A DNA stretch of 64,000 bases from Hoeflea sp038900095 (GCF_038900095.1 NZ_JBBMQQ010000011.1:1-64000); one strand, 5' to 3'. Counted from the stretch's first letter, positions 51,458-60,904 are shown. The notes: generated by a model not told the origin, from the letters alone. Numbers and translations are program-made.

Positions 51458-53233
51458 ATGACGGGCATTGCCTTGGTGCGGGTTCTATTGCTGGCGGTTC
51501 TGGCAATGTCTGCCGGGTTCGTGGCAGCGCCGGAAGCGTCAGCCGAAACACGCTCCCTCAAGCTCTATTATCTGCATACCAAGGAAAAGGCCGAGATCGT
51601 TTTCAAGCGCAATGGCCAGTACGACAAGGCCGGCCTGAGAAAGCTCAACCGTTTCCTCAGGGATTGGCGGCGCAACGAACCGACCAACATGGACCCGCGG
51701 CTGTTCGATCTGGTCTGGGAAGTCTACAGGCAGGTTGGAGCGCGGGACTATATCAACGTGGTTTCGGCCTACCGGTCGCCCGCGACCAATGAAATGCTGC
51801 GGCGGACCCGTGGCGGCCAGGCCAAGAAAAGCCAGCACATGCTCGGCAAGGCGATGGATTTCTATATTCCGGGCGTCAAACTGAGCAAGCTTCGCGCCGT
51901 GGCCATGAAAATGCAGGGCGGCGGCGTTGGCTATTATCCGAAATCCGGTTCCCCCTTCGTGCATCTCGATGTTGCCGGCGTACGCGCCTGGCCGCGGATG
52001 AGCCGGCAGGAGCTGGTCAGCCTTTTCCCGGACGGCAAGACGCTTCATTTGCCGCCGGACGGCAAGCCGCTTCCCGGCTACAAAACCGCGCTGGCCGAAT
52101 ACAAGCGGCGTGGCGGGGCGATTGTCTCTACGAGCCGCAGCGCCAGTTCCGACAAGAATACCAAGCGGTCCGGCGGATTGCTGGCCGCATTGTTCGGTGG
52201 CGGCGACGAGGATGAAGAACCAGAAGCAATCGCGGCGGCGCCAAAGCCGGTGCCTGCTCCAGCGAAGACGCAAATCGCATCCCTGCCGGGTGTTCTGGAT
52301 GCACCGGCAGAGGTGGCGCCTGCTGCGGTCGAGACGGCCCTGGCCTTGCCGGCCCAGCCACCCATCCCCGTTGCGCGCCCGGTGATCGAACAGCCACAGC
52401 CGGTGGTGGTGGCAGCGCTCGCGCCGCCGGAGCCAGTCTTGCCGGCGCAGAGCGAAGTCAATGCGTTTGCGGCTGCTGCAAATGCCGACGTCGAGGCCGA
52501 TGGCGCGACACAGGACGCTGCGCCGGTGGATCTGGCCAGCATTCGCGTTCCGGTTCCGCAATTGCTGGCTGAGCGGGCTGGCGGACAAAAGACCGCTGCG
52601 GATGCCGCGGCCGTCGAGTTGGCCGCACTTCCGGTTCCCAGCCTGATCAAGGCACGGATGCAGATAGATACGTCGGAGCAGCCTGCACAGGACCAGCAGA
52701 TCGCCGCGGCACTGGTTGACCGGGCGGCCGAGGTCGCACCGGCCGTGGTGCCGGTTGCCAAGGTTGCGAACCTGCCGTCGGGCGAGGCCTTCATCCCGCT
52801 GCCGATACGCAGACCGGGGGAACGTGCCGGCGACCGGGTTGGCACTGGCGCACAGCGCGAGATTGAAATGGCATCGCTGGCTCCCGCGCAGCGGGGCGGG
52901 CGGGTTGCCAGCGTATCGGCAACCATATCAGCCTCCCGCAAGGGTGACCGGCCCAATGCCGTGGCCGCGGCAGAGCAGCCGCAGCGTACGTCGATCCGTA
53001 CGGAGCCGAAGCTGACGGACACGATCATCTCGAAATGGGCGTTGGCCCAGGACCGGGTGAAGAAAATGGCGACACCGCCCGGCAAGCCGCGCAAATTCAT
53101 TGGCGCCCAGCTTCGGGCGGCGCCGACAGTTGTCTATGCAAACGGGTTTGCGCCCGGCGGCGGAGAACTTCCGCACAATCAGTTCACCGGATCGGCCGTC
53201 AATTTCATAACCGTCGCGCGCTTCGACAACTGA
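51458..53233 (+). CDS. DUF882 (YcbK/MepK-like) peptidoglycan endopeptidase with long disordered tail
   Basis: A 591-residue exported protein. After a signal peptide (VLLLAVLAMSAGFVAAPEASA) comes a DUF882/M15-type peptidase domain. The zinc ligands lie in SQHMLGKAMDFYI (H and D) and FVHLDVAGVRAWP (H). Similar enzymes such as MepK cleave 3-3 crosslinks in peptidoglycan. From about residue 210 to the end the protein is a long Ala/Pro/Val-rich region with few aromatic residues, probably disordered, much longer than in standard members. The ATG at 51458 is preferred for the signal peptide; TTG at 51389 is in frame upstream. Confidence 0.85.
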   Translation: MTGIALVRVLLLAVLAMSAGFVAAPEASAETRSLKLYYLHTKEKAEIVFKRNGQYDKAGLRKLNRFLRDWRRNEPTNMDPRLFDLVWEVYRQVGARDYINVVSAYRSPATNEMLRRTRGGQAKKSQHMLGKAMDFYIPGVKLSKLRAVAMKMQGGGVGYYPKSGSPFVHLDVAGVRAWPRMSRQELVSLFPDGKTLHLPPDGKPLPGYKTALAEYKRRGGAIVSTSRSASSDKNTKRSGGLLAALFGGGDEDEEPEAIAAAPKPVPAPAKTQIASLPGVLDAPAEVAPAAVETALALPAQPPIPVARPVIEQPQPVVVAALAPPEPVLPAQSEVNAFAAAANADVEADGATQDAAPVDLASIRVPVPQLLAERAGGQKTAADAAAVELAALPVPSLIKARMQIDTSEQPAQDQQIAAALVDRAAEVAPAVVPVAKVANLPSGEAFIPLPIRRPGERAGDRVGTGAQREIEMASLAPAQRGGRVASVSATISASRKGDRPNAVAAAEQPQRTSIRTEPKLTDTIISKWALAQDRVKKMATPPGKPRKFIGAQLRAAPTVVYANGFAPGGGELPHNQFTGSAVNFITVARFDN

Positions 53234-53360
53234 AGCCAACGGGCAGTTCCTGCCTGACACGCGATCCCGGGCTTGCCGCACAGACTTGCTTTGACAGCAG
53301 CAGCACCGGTTGATTTTCGAGAGACTCTGTCCGTCTTCAGAATGGTACCGGACTCAACAA

Positions 53361-53398
53361 AACAACGCCGCGCGTCTGGTCAAACGCGCGGCGTTGTT
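53361..53398. terminator. Bidirectional terminator between converging genes
   Basis: A perfect 14-bp stem, AACAACGCCGCGCG (53361-53374) and CGCGCGGCGTTGTT (53385-53398), with a 10-nt loop. It lies between the ends of the DUF882 gene and gapR. On the minus strand it is followed by the T-rich TTGTTTTGTTG, so it serves gapR best. Confidence 0.85.
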
Positions 53399-53467
53399 GG
53401 GTCTGGACTGCACTGCACAGGCACTCACACACTCACATAAAGTCGCGTGAGCGGGGCAAGTGTCAGG

Positions 53468-53734
53468 TCAGCTTGCGTCTTCGGGCTCAGGCGCCATACC
53501 CAAAGCATGCAGGTAGGTGTCGAGGATCGCTTCCTGTTCGAGACGATCGTTCTGATCCTGCTTGCGGATGGCGACGACTTTGCGGAGCACCTTGGTGTCG
53601 TAGCCGTTTGCCTTTGCCTCGCCGTAGACATCCTTGATGTCGTCGGCAATGGTTTTCTTCTCTTCTTCCAACCGTTCAATGCGTTCGACAATGGAACGGA
53701 GCTGGTCGCGGGCGACGGCACCGGCATCGGACAT
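53468..53734 (-). CDS. gapR: GapR/DUF2312 nucleoid-associated protein
   Basis: An 88-residue all-helical protein matching DUF2312 (UPF0335): VARDQLRSIVERIERLEEEK, TIADDIKDVYGEAKANGYD and TKVLRKVVAIRKQDQNDRLE (each within the family order). In Caulobacter this protein, GapR, encircles overtwisted DNA ahead of RNA and DNA polymerases and stimulates gyrase and topoisomerase IV. The two long N-terminal helices form the coiled coil. AGGAGAG lies upstream of the start. Confidence 0.92.
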   Translation of the reverse strand: MSDAGAVARDQLRSIVERIERLEEEKKTIADDIKDVYGEAKANGYDTKVLRKVVAIRKQDQNDRLEQEAILDTYLHALGMAPEPEDAS

Positions 53735-53856
53735 GAGGTCTCTCCTGTAAGGACAATGGGGGGTAAAGTGTGTGAGGCTTCAAGTGCCCAAACGATGGCT
53801 TCGGGTCAAGGGTGTTTGCGCCATACCCGGGGAATAATCCTGATTTTCAACCGTCG

Positions 53857-54639
53857 CTAAGAAACGCGCGAGCCGTGAAGCTCGACTTCGTGCAGTTCCG
53901 GTTGGCCGGTCAGATCGGAAAGGATTGGTGCAAGCCGGTCGACCCATGAGTCCACGCCCACGGCGTCTCCTATCAGGTCCTGCCGGATCTCGAGCAGGGC
54001 ATGCGGGAGGCCGGTCATGGAGCAATGCCTGTGCATGGTGTCGCCTCTCAGGGCGCCATCGTAGGGTTCGTTGTCGCCAACAACCAGCGCCGGATCCATA
54101 CCCAGGGCATTGATCAGGGCCTGTGCCGCACGTGGATCGGTGTCCCACAGAATACCGGCGTGCCAGGGCCGCGGAACGCCTTTCCAGGCGGGCGTGAAAG
54201 AGTGGATCGAGATGACCAACGGCGGCTTGTCAGCCTTGCGCCAGGTTTCGGCGATGACCGTGGAAACGGCATCGTGGTAGGGGCGATGGAACAGGTTGAG
54301 GCGGCGTTCGCGTTCCTCGGCGGACAGCGGGTGATTGGCCGGGATGACCATGCCGTCAGAAAGCTTCATGATCAGTGTCGGATCGTCCTCGCCCCGGTTG
54401 GGATCGATCAGCAGCCGGGAAAAGCAGCCGAGAACCGCAGGCACACCCAGCCGCTCGGACAGTTTCCGGGTCACATCCTCGACGCCGATGTCATAGGCTA
54501 TGTGGCGCGAGAACGCTCCGGCGGGCAGACCCAGGTCGCCATATTCGTCGGGGAGCCGGTTCATGGCATGATCGGCAAGAATCACCAGTGAATGGTGTGG
54601 ATCGCCGGGAATAATCTCGAAAGGCTGAAAGCCGGACAT
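53857..54639 (-). CDS. N-formylglutamate amidohydrolase family protein (second copy)
   Basis: A 260-residue protein of the FGase family, only distantly like the one at 17945-18865. Segments seen are LVILADHAMNRLPDEYG, HIAYDIGVEDVTRKLSE, RLLIDPNRGEDDPTLI, VISIHSFTP and a C-terminal ALLEIRQDLIGDAVG with the conserved Glu. The AD-H motif replaces the PHSG of the first copy. The ATG at 54639 is chosen by comparison with family N-termini (MSGFQPFEII); the frame is open to 54759. The ribosome site is weak. Substrate unknown. Confidence 0.82.
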   Translation of the reverse strand: MSGFQPFEIIPGDPHHSLVILADHAMNRLPDEYGDLGLPAGAFSRHIAYDIGVEDVTRKLSERLGVPAVLGCFSRLLIDPNRGEDDPTLIMKLSDGMVIPANHPLSAEERERRLNLFHRPYHDAVSTVIAETWRKADKPPLVISIHSFTPAWKGVPRPWHAGILWDTDPRAAQALINALGMDPALVVGDNEPYDGALRGDTMHRHCSMTGLPHALLEIRQDLIGDAVGVDSWVDRLAPILSDLTGQPELHEVELHGSRVS

Positions 54640-54864
54640 GACGGATTCTGGAACCAGGTTTGAGGGATGTCTTTGCTGCCGGATCAATTGCACAGCCTCG
54701 CCTTGCGGGCAACCGTGCGGATAGCGAACTTCATCTGCTATAAACGTATGCGAGTGCATGATAGGAATGAAGCTTGGGTTTAGTCTCGCGTCTTTCGTTG
54801 ACTTTCATGCCCCCCCGGCGCAAAAAGCAAAGCACAAATCGTGAGCGGAGACTGACCGAAATTG

Positions 54865-55335
54865 ATGTTTCGCACGTTGCCAAAAGCCTGTCTTTCCATC
54901 GTCAGATTTGCCGTGTTCATCCCCTTGGCTGCCGGGGCGCTGATGCTTGCCTCCGCGCAAGAGGCAAAAGCTGATTTCCGGGTGTGCAACGGTACGCAGT
55001 CGCTTGTCGGCGGTGCGATCGGATACCGCACGGCTGAAGGCTGGGTGACCGAAGGCTGGTGGCAGATTCCCGCCAATTCCTGCGCGACCCTGATCGAGGG
55101 GCAGCTCGGATCACGTTATTATTATCTCTATGCCGAGGATGCCGGCGGCGGTGGCCGCTGGGCCGGTGACATCAACATGTGTGTTGCAGACAATGAATTT
55201 CGCATTGTCGGTGTCGAGGACTGTTTTGCCCGCGGGTTTCAGCGCGTGGGGTTCAAGGAATACGATACCGGGAGACAAGGCAGCTGGATGGTCCAGCTAT
55301 CGGATGCCCCGGAAGCGCCAGAAAGCCAGAATTGA
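54865..55335 (+). CDS. DUF1036 exported protein
   Basis: A 156-residue secreted protein of DUF1036. The signal peptide is AVFIPLAAGALMLASAQEAKA; the mature part contains FRVCNGTQSLVGGAIGYRTA, EGWWQIPANSCATLI and YYYLYAEDAGGGGRW, the typical Trp/Tyr-rich core with four Cys. Function is unknown. The ATG at 54865 is used (TTG directly before it is in frame). The stop overlaps the pyruvate kinase start by one base (TGATG), so pyk is probably translated by coupling. Confidence 0.87.
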   Translation: MFRTLPKACLSIVRFAVFIPLAAGALMLASAQEAKADFRVCNGTQSLVGGAIGYRTAEGWVTEGWWQIPANSCATLIEGQLGSRYYYLYAEDAGGGGRWAGDINMCVADNEFRIVGVEDCFARGFQRVGFKEYDTGRQGSWMVQLSDAPEAPESQN

Positions 55336-56774
55336 TGAAGCGGCTACGCAATGTGAAAATCCTCGCAACACTCGGACCGGCCTCGTCGGACGAAGCGATG
55401 ATCCAGAAACTGCATGAAGCGGGCGCCGACCTGTTCCGCATCAACATGAGCCATTCGAGCCATGAAATGATGCGCACGCTGGTTGGCCGGATCCGCGCGG
55501 TGGAGAAGACTTGCGGACGGCCCATCGGCGTTCTTGCCGATCTTCAGGGGCCGAAATTGCGGGTGGGCAAGTTCGCGGACGGGTCGGCAACGCTCAAGGC
55601 AGGCCAGACCTTCACGCTCGACAACAAGGATGTTCCCGGCGACGCGACGCGGGTTTTCCTGCCGCATCCCGAAATTCTCGAGGCGGTACAGCCCGGCCAC
55701 CGGTTGCTGATCGATGATGGCCGGTTGCAGTTGCTTGCCGTCGAATCCACCAAGACGTCGATTGTCTGCACGGTTGTCAGCGGCACCAAGATCTCGGACC
55801 GCAAGGGCGTCAGCCTGCCTGACACCACGCTCGGGGTGGGAGCGCTGACGGAGAAAGACCGCAGCGATCTGGACGCAATCCTGGCTGTTGACGATATTGA
55901 CTGGGTGGCACTGTCGTTTATCCAGCGGCCTGAAGACCTTGCCGAAGTTCGCAAGATCGCCCGCGGTCGCGTTGGCCTGATGTCGAAGATCGAGAAGCCG
56001 CAGGCGCTCGAGTGCATCGACGAGATCATCGAGTTGTCAGACGCGCTGATGGTTGCGCGCGGCGATCTCGGGGTGGAAATGCCGATCGAATCGGTTCCCG
56101 GCATCCAGAAGCAGCTGATCCGCGCCTGCCGCAAGGCCGGCAAGCCGGTGGTGGTCGCGACCCAGATGCTGGAATCGATGATCTCGGCGCCGGTCCCGAC
56201 CCGGGCCGAAGTGTCCGACGTTGCCACGGCAGTGTTCGAAGGTGCTGACGCGGTGATGCTGTCGGCTGAATCCGCTGCCGGAGACTATCCGGTCGAAGCC
56301 GTCGAGATGATGGCCTCGATCGCGCGCAAGGTAGAGCGTGATCCGAATTATCCCGGCATCATCTATTCCCAGCGCCCGCAGCCGGATGCGACCGGTGCCG
56401 ATGCTATTTCGCTGGCGGCGCGCCAGATCGCCGAGACGCTCAACCTGTCTGCGATCGTCTGCTACACATCGTCGGGGAATACGGGCCTGCGCGCTGCGCG
56501 CGAGCGGCCGAATGTTCCGATCATCGCCCTGTCGCCGGTGATCCAGACGGCACGGCGGCTCTCCGTCGTGTGGGGCCTGCACTGCGTGGTCACCCAGGAT
56601 GCCACCGATCTCGACGACATGGTGGACCGGGCCTGCCGGATTGCCTTCCGTGAAGAATTCGGCAAGCCAGGCGACCGCATCATCATTTCCGCCGGTGTGC
56701 CGCTGGGCACGCCCGGTTCGACCAACATGGTGCGGATTGCCTATATCGGATCTGACGGGATGACCGGGATCTGA
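55335..56774 (+). CDS. pyk: Pyruvate kinase
   Basis: A 479-residue glycolytic enzyme that makes pyruvate and ATP from phosphoenolpyruvate and ADP. Seen are ILATLGPASSDEAMIQKLHE, FRINMSHSSHE, VLADLQGPKLRVG, the catalytic Lys region LMSKIEKPQALE, MVARGDLGVEMP and the signature VVATQMLESMISAP followed by TRAEVSDVATAVFEG. Length is standard and the C-terminal allosteric domain is complete. It is coupled to the upstream DUF1036 gene, an order seen in other rhizobia. Confidence 0.96.
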   Translation: MKRLRNVKILATLGPASSDEAMIQKLHEAGADLFRINMSHSSHEMMRTLVGRIRAVEKTCGRPIGVLADLQGPKLRVGKFADGSATLKAGQTFTLDNKDVPGDATRVFLPHPEILEAVQPGHRLLIDDGRLQLLAVESTKTSIVCTVVSGTKISDRKGVSLPDTTLGVGALTEKDRSDLDAILAVDDIDWVALSFIQRPEDLAEVRKIARGRVGLMSKIEKPQALECIDEIIELSDALMVARGDLGVEMPIESVPGIQKQLIRACRKAGKPVVVATQMLESMISAPVPTRAEVSDVATAVFEGADAVMLSAESAAGDYPVEAVEMMASIARKVERDPNYPGIIYSQRPQPDATGADAISLAARQIAETLNLSAIVCYTSSGNTGLRAARERPNVPIIALSPVIQTARRLSVVWGLHCVVTQDATDLDDMVDRACRIAFREEFGKPGDRIIISAGVPLGTPGSTNMVRIAYIGSDGMTGI

Positions 56775-56816
56775 CCTGCATCCAGCCGCACTGATTTGGC
56801 TCAAAAACGCTGCGGC

Positions 56817-57860
56817 TCAGCCCGGGCAGACGGCATTGTCGGCTGCCAGGGCGGCTTCGGCGCTGGTCGCTGCGGCTTGCAGATCGACATCCATTCCCGC
56901 CACCTTCTCGATGGCGCGGACAGCGAGGTCCGTTGTCACGTGGTCGGGCTTGTGGCCGAGATTGCGGACCCAGACCAGTTCCGCGCCTTCGATGTCACGG
57001 GCCAGTCCTTCCGAATGGATGTGGGCGAGGACGACCGAGTCGCTGTCGCCGGTGACAATCACGGTCGGGCTCTTGATCTCGGGATATCGCGGTGCGACGC
57101 GGGTCACGTAGGGTTTGAGATTTGCGACATCGATGGCGTTGTTGCGGAAAGCCCGCGGTCTGAGCACCAGTGCGGGTGCGGTCTTGCTCACATAATCGTC
57201 GGGTTTGGGATTGGGCGCGAAGACGCAGGCCGATCCGCTTTCCAGCCGTGTCAGTCCGGCGGGAAGCGCCAGTGTATTGGCGAACAGGGGGCCAATTACC
57301 GGCAGCCGGGTCAGGCCGTAATACCAGGCTATGCCGCCGGGCCACGTATGTGTCGCCGGCGCCAGAAACACGAGGCCTGCGGTCATCTGAGGATGGTCGA
57401 GGGCAAAACTTGCTGCAATCGCGCCGCCGAAAGAATGTCCGATGATGATGGCGCTGGAGATGCCCTTGGCCTGCATGGCACGGGCAATTGCTGCGGCTTG
57501 TCCCGCGGGCGTGTCATTGGCCTCGCCGCCGCGCTCTGACCAGCCGTGGCCGGGCCGGTCTATGAACAGCATTTCGGCCCGTCCCTCGAGCATGGGCCGG
57601 AACGGGGCTTGCTGATCGAGAAGATTGCCGCTGGCACCGTGGATGAACACCAGCGGCGGCAGGTCGGCACTATCCGGACGCGGCACATGCACGGCATGAA
57701 GCCTGTAGCCGCCGACATCGATCATCTCTCCTGCCGGGGGATAGCGTGCCTCGATTTCGCGGGCCTTCAGCCTTGTCCAGATCGCGAGTCCGGCCAGAGC
57801 CAGGAGAATGATGGAAATCAGGATAATCATGATGGTCCGGACCGGTTTTTGAGCGAGCAT
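56817..57860 (-). CDS. Membrane-anchored alpha/beta hydrolase
   Basis: A 347-residue serine hydrolase with an N-terminal transmembrane anchor (IMIILISIILLALAGLAIW). Hydrolase motifs are LVFIHGASGNLLDQ (oxyanion), FIDRPGHGWSERG, IIIGHSFGGAIAASFAL (nucleophile Ser), the acid in VIVTGDSDSVVL, and the His in RNLGHKPDHV. The substrate cannot be named. It converges on pyk with a 42-bp gap. Confidence 0.88.
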   Translation of the reverse strand: MLAQKPVRTIMIILISIILLALAGLAIWTRLKAREIEARYPPAGEMIDVGGYRLHAVHVPRPDSADLPPLVFIHGASGNLLDQQAPFRPMLEGRAEMLFIDRPGHGWSERGGEANDTPAGQAAAIARAMQAKGISSAIIIGHSFGGAIAASFALDHPQMTAGLVFLAPATHTWPGGIAWYYGLTRLPVIGPLFANTLALPAGLTRLESGSACVFAPNPKPDDYVSKTAPALVLRPRAFRNNAIDVANLKPYVTRVAPRYPEIKSPTVIVTGDSDSVVLAHIHSEGLARDIEGAELVWVRNLGHKPDHVTTDLAVRAIEKVAGMDVDLQAAATSAEAALAADNAVCPG

Positions 57861-57931
57861 GAGGGATCGTTGCCAATAGGTGGGGGCAGGGGGCTTCCCC
57901 TTGTCATTACCGGAATTGCGCGGGGAAAGTT

Positions 57932-58534
57932 TCAGATCTTGCTGCCGGTCAGCTTGTCCGCCAGTTCGCCAAGCCGCGTCTGGGCCTGCCGGTTGGCCGG
58001 GTAGATTTCCAGCATTTGTTCCCAGGCCCTGAGTTCGAGTTCGTCATTGCCTGCGGCTGAGAGTATGGCGGCCATGCCGGCGATGGCGCCGAAATGGCGC
58101 GGCTCCAGCATCAGCACGCGGCTGATATCGGCCATTGACTTGTCGTGGTTGCCGAGCGCGTAATTCAGCGTGGCCCTGCGGTTCCATGCTTCGGGATAAT
58201 CCGGCATCAGCACCACAACCTGATCCAGCAGATCGAGAGCCAGGCCATTCTTGTTCTCGGCCACCGCCTTGTCGGCCCACTGCATCAGAAGGTTGGCCGT
58301 GGCGCTGCCCGAATCGCGCCATTTCGCCCAGATGCGTTCGCTGATTCGCCTGGCCTCGATTTCATCCGGCTCACGCTTGAGTTCGGCAAACAGCGTGTCG
58401 AGGGTGTTGGCCGGTTGGGCGGATGTCCCGGTTGCAGGGGACGTCTGGGCGAAAGCCGGCATGGCCTGAACGCTGCCGCACAGGAGCAGCGTGATCAAGA
58501 CGGGGCGGATTCTGACATACGAAAAATGGCGCAT
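57932..58534 (-). CDS. Exported TPR-repeat protein
   Basis: A 200-residue protein with a signal peptide (ITLLLCGSVQAMPAFA). It has at least three degenerate TPR helices pairs: NLLMQWADKAVAENKNGLAL, PDYPEAWNRRATLNYALGNH and RHFGAIAGMAAILSAAGND. It probably scaffolds protein contacts in the periplasm. Tandem on the minus strand with the hydrolase 72 bp away, and downstream of no clear partner. Function unknown. Confidence 0.8.
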   Translation of the reverse strand: MRHFSYVRIRPVLITLLLCGSVQAMPAFAQTSPATGTSAQPANTLDTLFAELKREPDEIEARRISERIWAKWRDSGSATANLLMQWADKAVAENKNGLALDLLDQVVVLMPDYPEAWNRRATLNYALGNHDKSMADISRVLMLEPRHFGAIAGMAAILSAAGNDELELRAWEQMLEIYPANRQAQTRLGELADKLTGSKI

Positions 58535-58604
58535 GACGGAAAACTAGTCCGTCTGCGCCAAAGATCAAATGCAAATTTCAGTGATGGCCAAGCGGCCGTC
58601 AGCT

Positions 58605-58730
58605 TCAGCCCTGACGAGCCTTGAAGCGTGGGTTCATCTTGTTGATGATGTAAACCCGGCCCTTGCGACGAACCAGACGGTTGTCACGGTGACGAGCTTT
58701 GAGCGCCTTAAGCGAATTCTTGATCTTCAT
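58605..58730 (-). CDS. rpmJ: 50S ribosomal protein L36
   Basis: A 41-residue basic protein: MKIKNSLKALKARHRDNRLV, then RRKGRVYIINKMNPRFKARQG. This matches the alphaproteobacterial longer (C-minus) L36, which lacks the zinc-ligand cysteines of classical L36. The gene is too short for many predictors but has the expected start and stop. It is a single gene. Confidence 0.95.
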   Translation of the reverse strand: MKIKNSLKALKARHRDNRLVRRKGRVYIINKMNPRFKARQG

Positions 58731-58879
58731 TGTTCTGATCCGCGAGTTATCCGGGCGACGAAGCCGCCTATTCAATCAAAAGCGCGCCAGTCAGGGACGC
58801 GCTCATCGGTTGGGAGGCATGTACCCGCTCGGCCATTTCCTGTCAACTGCGGGGCCGCTTTTTCCCGCCCTGAGCCTGT

Positions 58880-59977
58880 TCAAAACGGCTCTGTGCGTGG
58901 ACTGATCCGGGTGACATGCCCCATCTTGCGTCCGGGCCGGGCTTCGGATTTGCCATAGAGATGGATGACAGCGTTGGGCTCGCCCGCCAGTTCGGCGACG
59001 TTGTTTATGTCGTCGCCGATGAGGTTTTCCATCACGCAGTCGGAATGGCGCTGCGTGTCGCCCAGCGGCAGTCCGGCTATGGCGCGAACATGCTGTTCGA
59101 ACTGCGATATGGCGCAGGCGGCTTCGGTCCAGTGACCGGAATTGTGAACGCGCGGGGCGATTTCGTTGACCAGCAACCGGTGCCTATCGCCCTCGCGAAC
59201 GGCGAAGAATTCAACGGCGAAGACCCCGACATAGTCGAGATGCCCGGCAATTGCCGTGGCAATCCGGAGAGCTTCGGCTTGCGCTTCCGGTCCAAGGCCG
59301 GACGGAACGGTGGAGGTATGGAGAATGTGATTGCGGTGTTCATTCTCGGACACGTCGAAGGCGCGGACTTCGCCTGACATGCCGCGCGCGGCGACCACCG
59401 AGACCTCGCAGTCGAAATGGACAAAGGATTCGAGGATGGCCATCTGGCCCTGCATGGCCGCGAACGCGCTTTCAGCGTCTTCCGGGCGGAGCAGTTTCGC
59501 CTGGCCCTTGCCGTCGTAGCCGAGCCGTGTGGTTTTCAAGACTGCCGGCAGTCCGGTGACGGCCATGGCAGCATCGAGATCGGTGCGGTTGGATACGGCG
59601 GCGAACAGTGCGGTTTCGGCGCCGAGTTCACGCGCCATGGCTTTTTCGAGCAGGCGGTCCTGAGCCACTTCAAGCGCTTTCGAGCCCGGTCTGACCGGCA
59701 CGCAGGTTTCGAGCCACTGAACCGCCTTGACCGGGACGTTCTCGAATTCGTAGGTGACGACGTCGCACAGGTCCGCCAATTGCCGGAGAGCTGCAGGATC
59801 ATCATAGGCAGCGACGATCTGGGTGTTGGCAACCTGCGCTGCCGGCGCATTGCTGTCGGGTTCCAGGATGATGGTTTCATAGCCCAGCCGGGCTGCGGCG
59901 ATGGCAAGCATGCGGCCGAGCTGGCCGCCGCCGATGATGCCGATAACGGCGCCGGGTGCGAGTGGCTCGATGCTCAT
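58880..59977 (-). CDS. purK: N5-carboxyaminoimidazole ribonucleotide synthase
   Basis: A 365-residue ATP-grasp enzyme that carboxylates AIR in purine synthesis. Motifs are VIGIIGGGQLGRMLAIAAAR, FENVPVKAVQWLE, LKTTRLGYDGKGQAKLL, and the metal-binding EFFAVREGDRHRLLVNEIAPR with HNSGHWTE. It overlaps the purE stop by 4 bp (ATG at 59977) and works on the next step with PurE. Confidence 0.95.
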   Translation of the reverse strand: MSIEPLAPGAVIGIIGGGQLGRMLAIAAARLGYETIILEPDSNAPAAQVANTQIVAAYDDPAALRQLADLCDVVTYEFENVPVKAVQWLETCVPVRPGSKALEVAQDRLLEKAMARELGAETALFAAVSNRTDLDAAMAVTGLPAVLKTTRLGYDGKGQAKLLRPEDAESAFAAMQGQMAILESFVHFDCEVSVVAARGMSGEVRAFDVSENEHRNHILHTSTVPSGLGPEAQAEALRIATAIAGHLDYVGVFAVEFFAVREGDRHRLLVNEIAPRVHNSGHWTEAACAISQFEQHVRAIAGLPLGDTQRHSDCVMENLIGDDINNVAELAGEPNAVIHLYGKSEARPGRKMGHVTRISPRTEPF

Positions 59978-60474
59978 GGCTGATCCAACGGATAATCAGC
60001 AACTCCATCCGTCCGGGCCTGGCGCCAGTCGTCGAGGCGCTGGGCGAGGGCGTCGTCGGTGAGTGCGAGGACGCTGGCTGCGAGCAGGGCGGCATTGATG
60101 GCGCCGGCCTTGCCGATTGCCAAGGTTCCAACCGGAATACCGGCAGGCATCTGCACGATCGACAACAGGCTGTCCTGACCCGAAAGCGCCTTGGATTCGA
60201 TCGGGACGCCAAACACCGGCAGCGGCGTGAACGCGGCAGTCATGCCGGGCAAATGGGCAGCACCGCCGGCGCCGGCAACAATCACCTTGTAGCCTGCGGC
60301 GCGGGCAGTCTTGGAAAACGAAACCAGGCGGTCCGGCGTGCGGTGCGCGGAAATGATGAGCGGCCGATGGGTTATTCCCAGCTCGGCCAGCGTTTCGGAT
60401 GCATGTTTCATGGTCGGCCAGTCAGACTGGCTTCCCATGATCACTGCGACCTTCGGTGTTTCGGTATCGGTCAT
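59974..60474 (-). CDS. purE: N5-CAIR mutase
   Basis: A 166-residue class I PurE enzyme moving the carboxylate from N5 to C4. Motifs are VIMGSQSDWPTMKHA, ISAHRTPDRLVSF and GAGGAAHLPGMTAAF. It precedes purK with overlapping ends, and follows a DUF465 gene 15 bp upstream, forming a DUF465-purE-purK operon. Confidence 0.95.
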   Translation of the reverse strand: MTDTETPKVAVIMGSQSDWPTMKHASETLAELGITHRPLIISAHRTPDRLVSFSKTARAAGYKVIVAGAGGAAHLPGMTAAFTPLPVFGVPIESKALSGQDSLLSIVQMPAGIPVGTLAIGKAGAINAALLAASVLALTDDALAQRLDDWRQARTDGVADYPLDQP

Positions 60475-60489
60475 ACTCGGCTCCGCTGG

Positions 60490-60693
60490 TCAGGCAATTA
60501 TATCCGGGATGATCTGGTCCTCGATCTCGATGATCTTGTCCTTGATCGCGAGTTTCTTCTTCTTCATCCGCTGGATACGCAGCTGGTCGCAGCCAGTCTG
60601 TATCATTGCATTGATGGCGACGTCGAAGTCTTCGTGCTCATGGCGCAACCGCGCCACCAGCATGCGAAGCTCCGCTTGTTCCTGATCGGACAT
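60490..60693 (-). CDS. DUF465 small coiled-coil protein
   Basis: A 67-residue helical protein of the YdcH/DUF465 type, with RMLVARLRHEHEDFDVAINA and QRMKKKKLAIKDKIIEIE as coiled-coil helices. Function unknown. The ATG at 60693 is preferred to 60711, giving MSDQEQAE. It opens the purE-purK operon and is divergent from a second DUF465 gene. Confidence 0.82.
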   Translation of the reverse strand: MSDQEQAELRMLVARLRHEHEDFDVAINAMIQTGCDQLRIQRMKKKKLAIKDKIIEIEDQIIPDIIA

Positions 60694-60904
60694 GCAGTTT
60701 CCCCGTTTCACGCATCCTGTCGGCGCTGGTCCGACCTTGGTGTCATGGCGGCGCTCGTATCATAAAAACAGGTGTAACGGGAAGTTATCCACCTTGAAGA
60801 ATTCATCTTCGACAAATCTAATAAGCCGTGGCACACTCATTGGTGTCAACAAACGATTTGCACCGGTGTTCCGGCGCCGGCGCATCCCAACACAGGAGTC
60901 GCTT

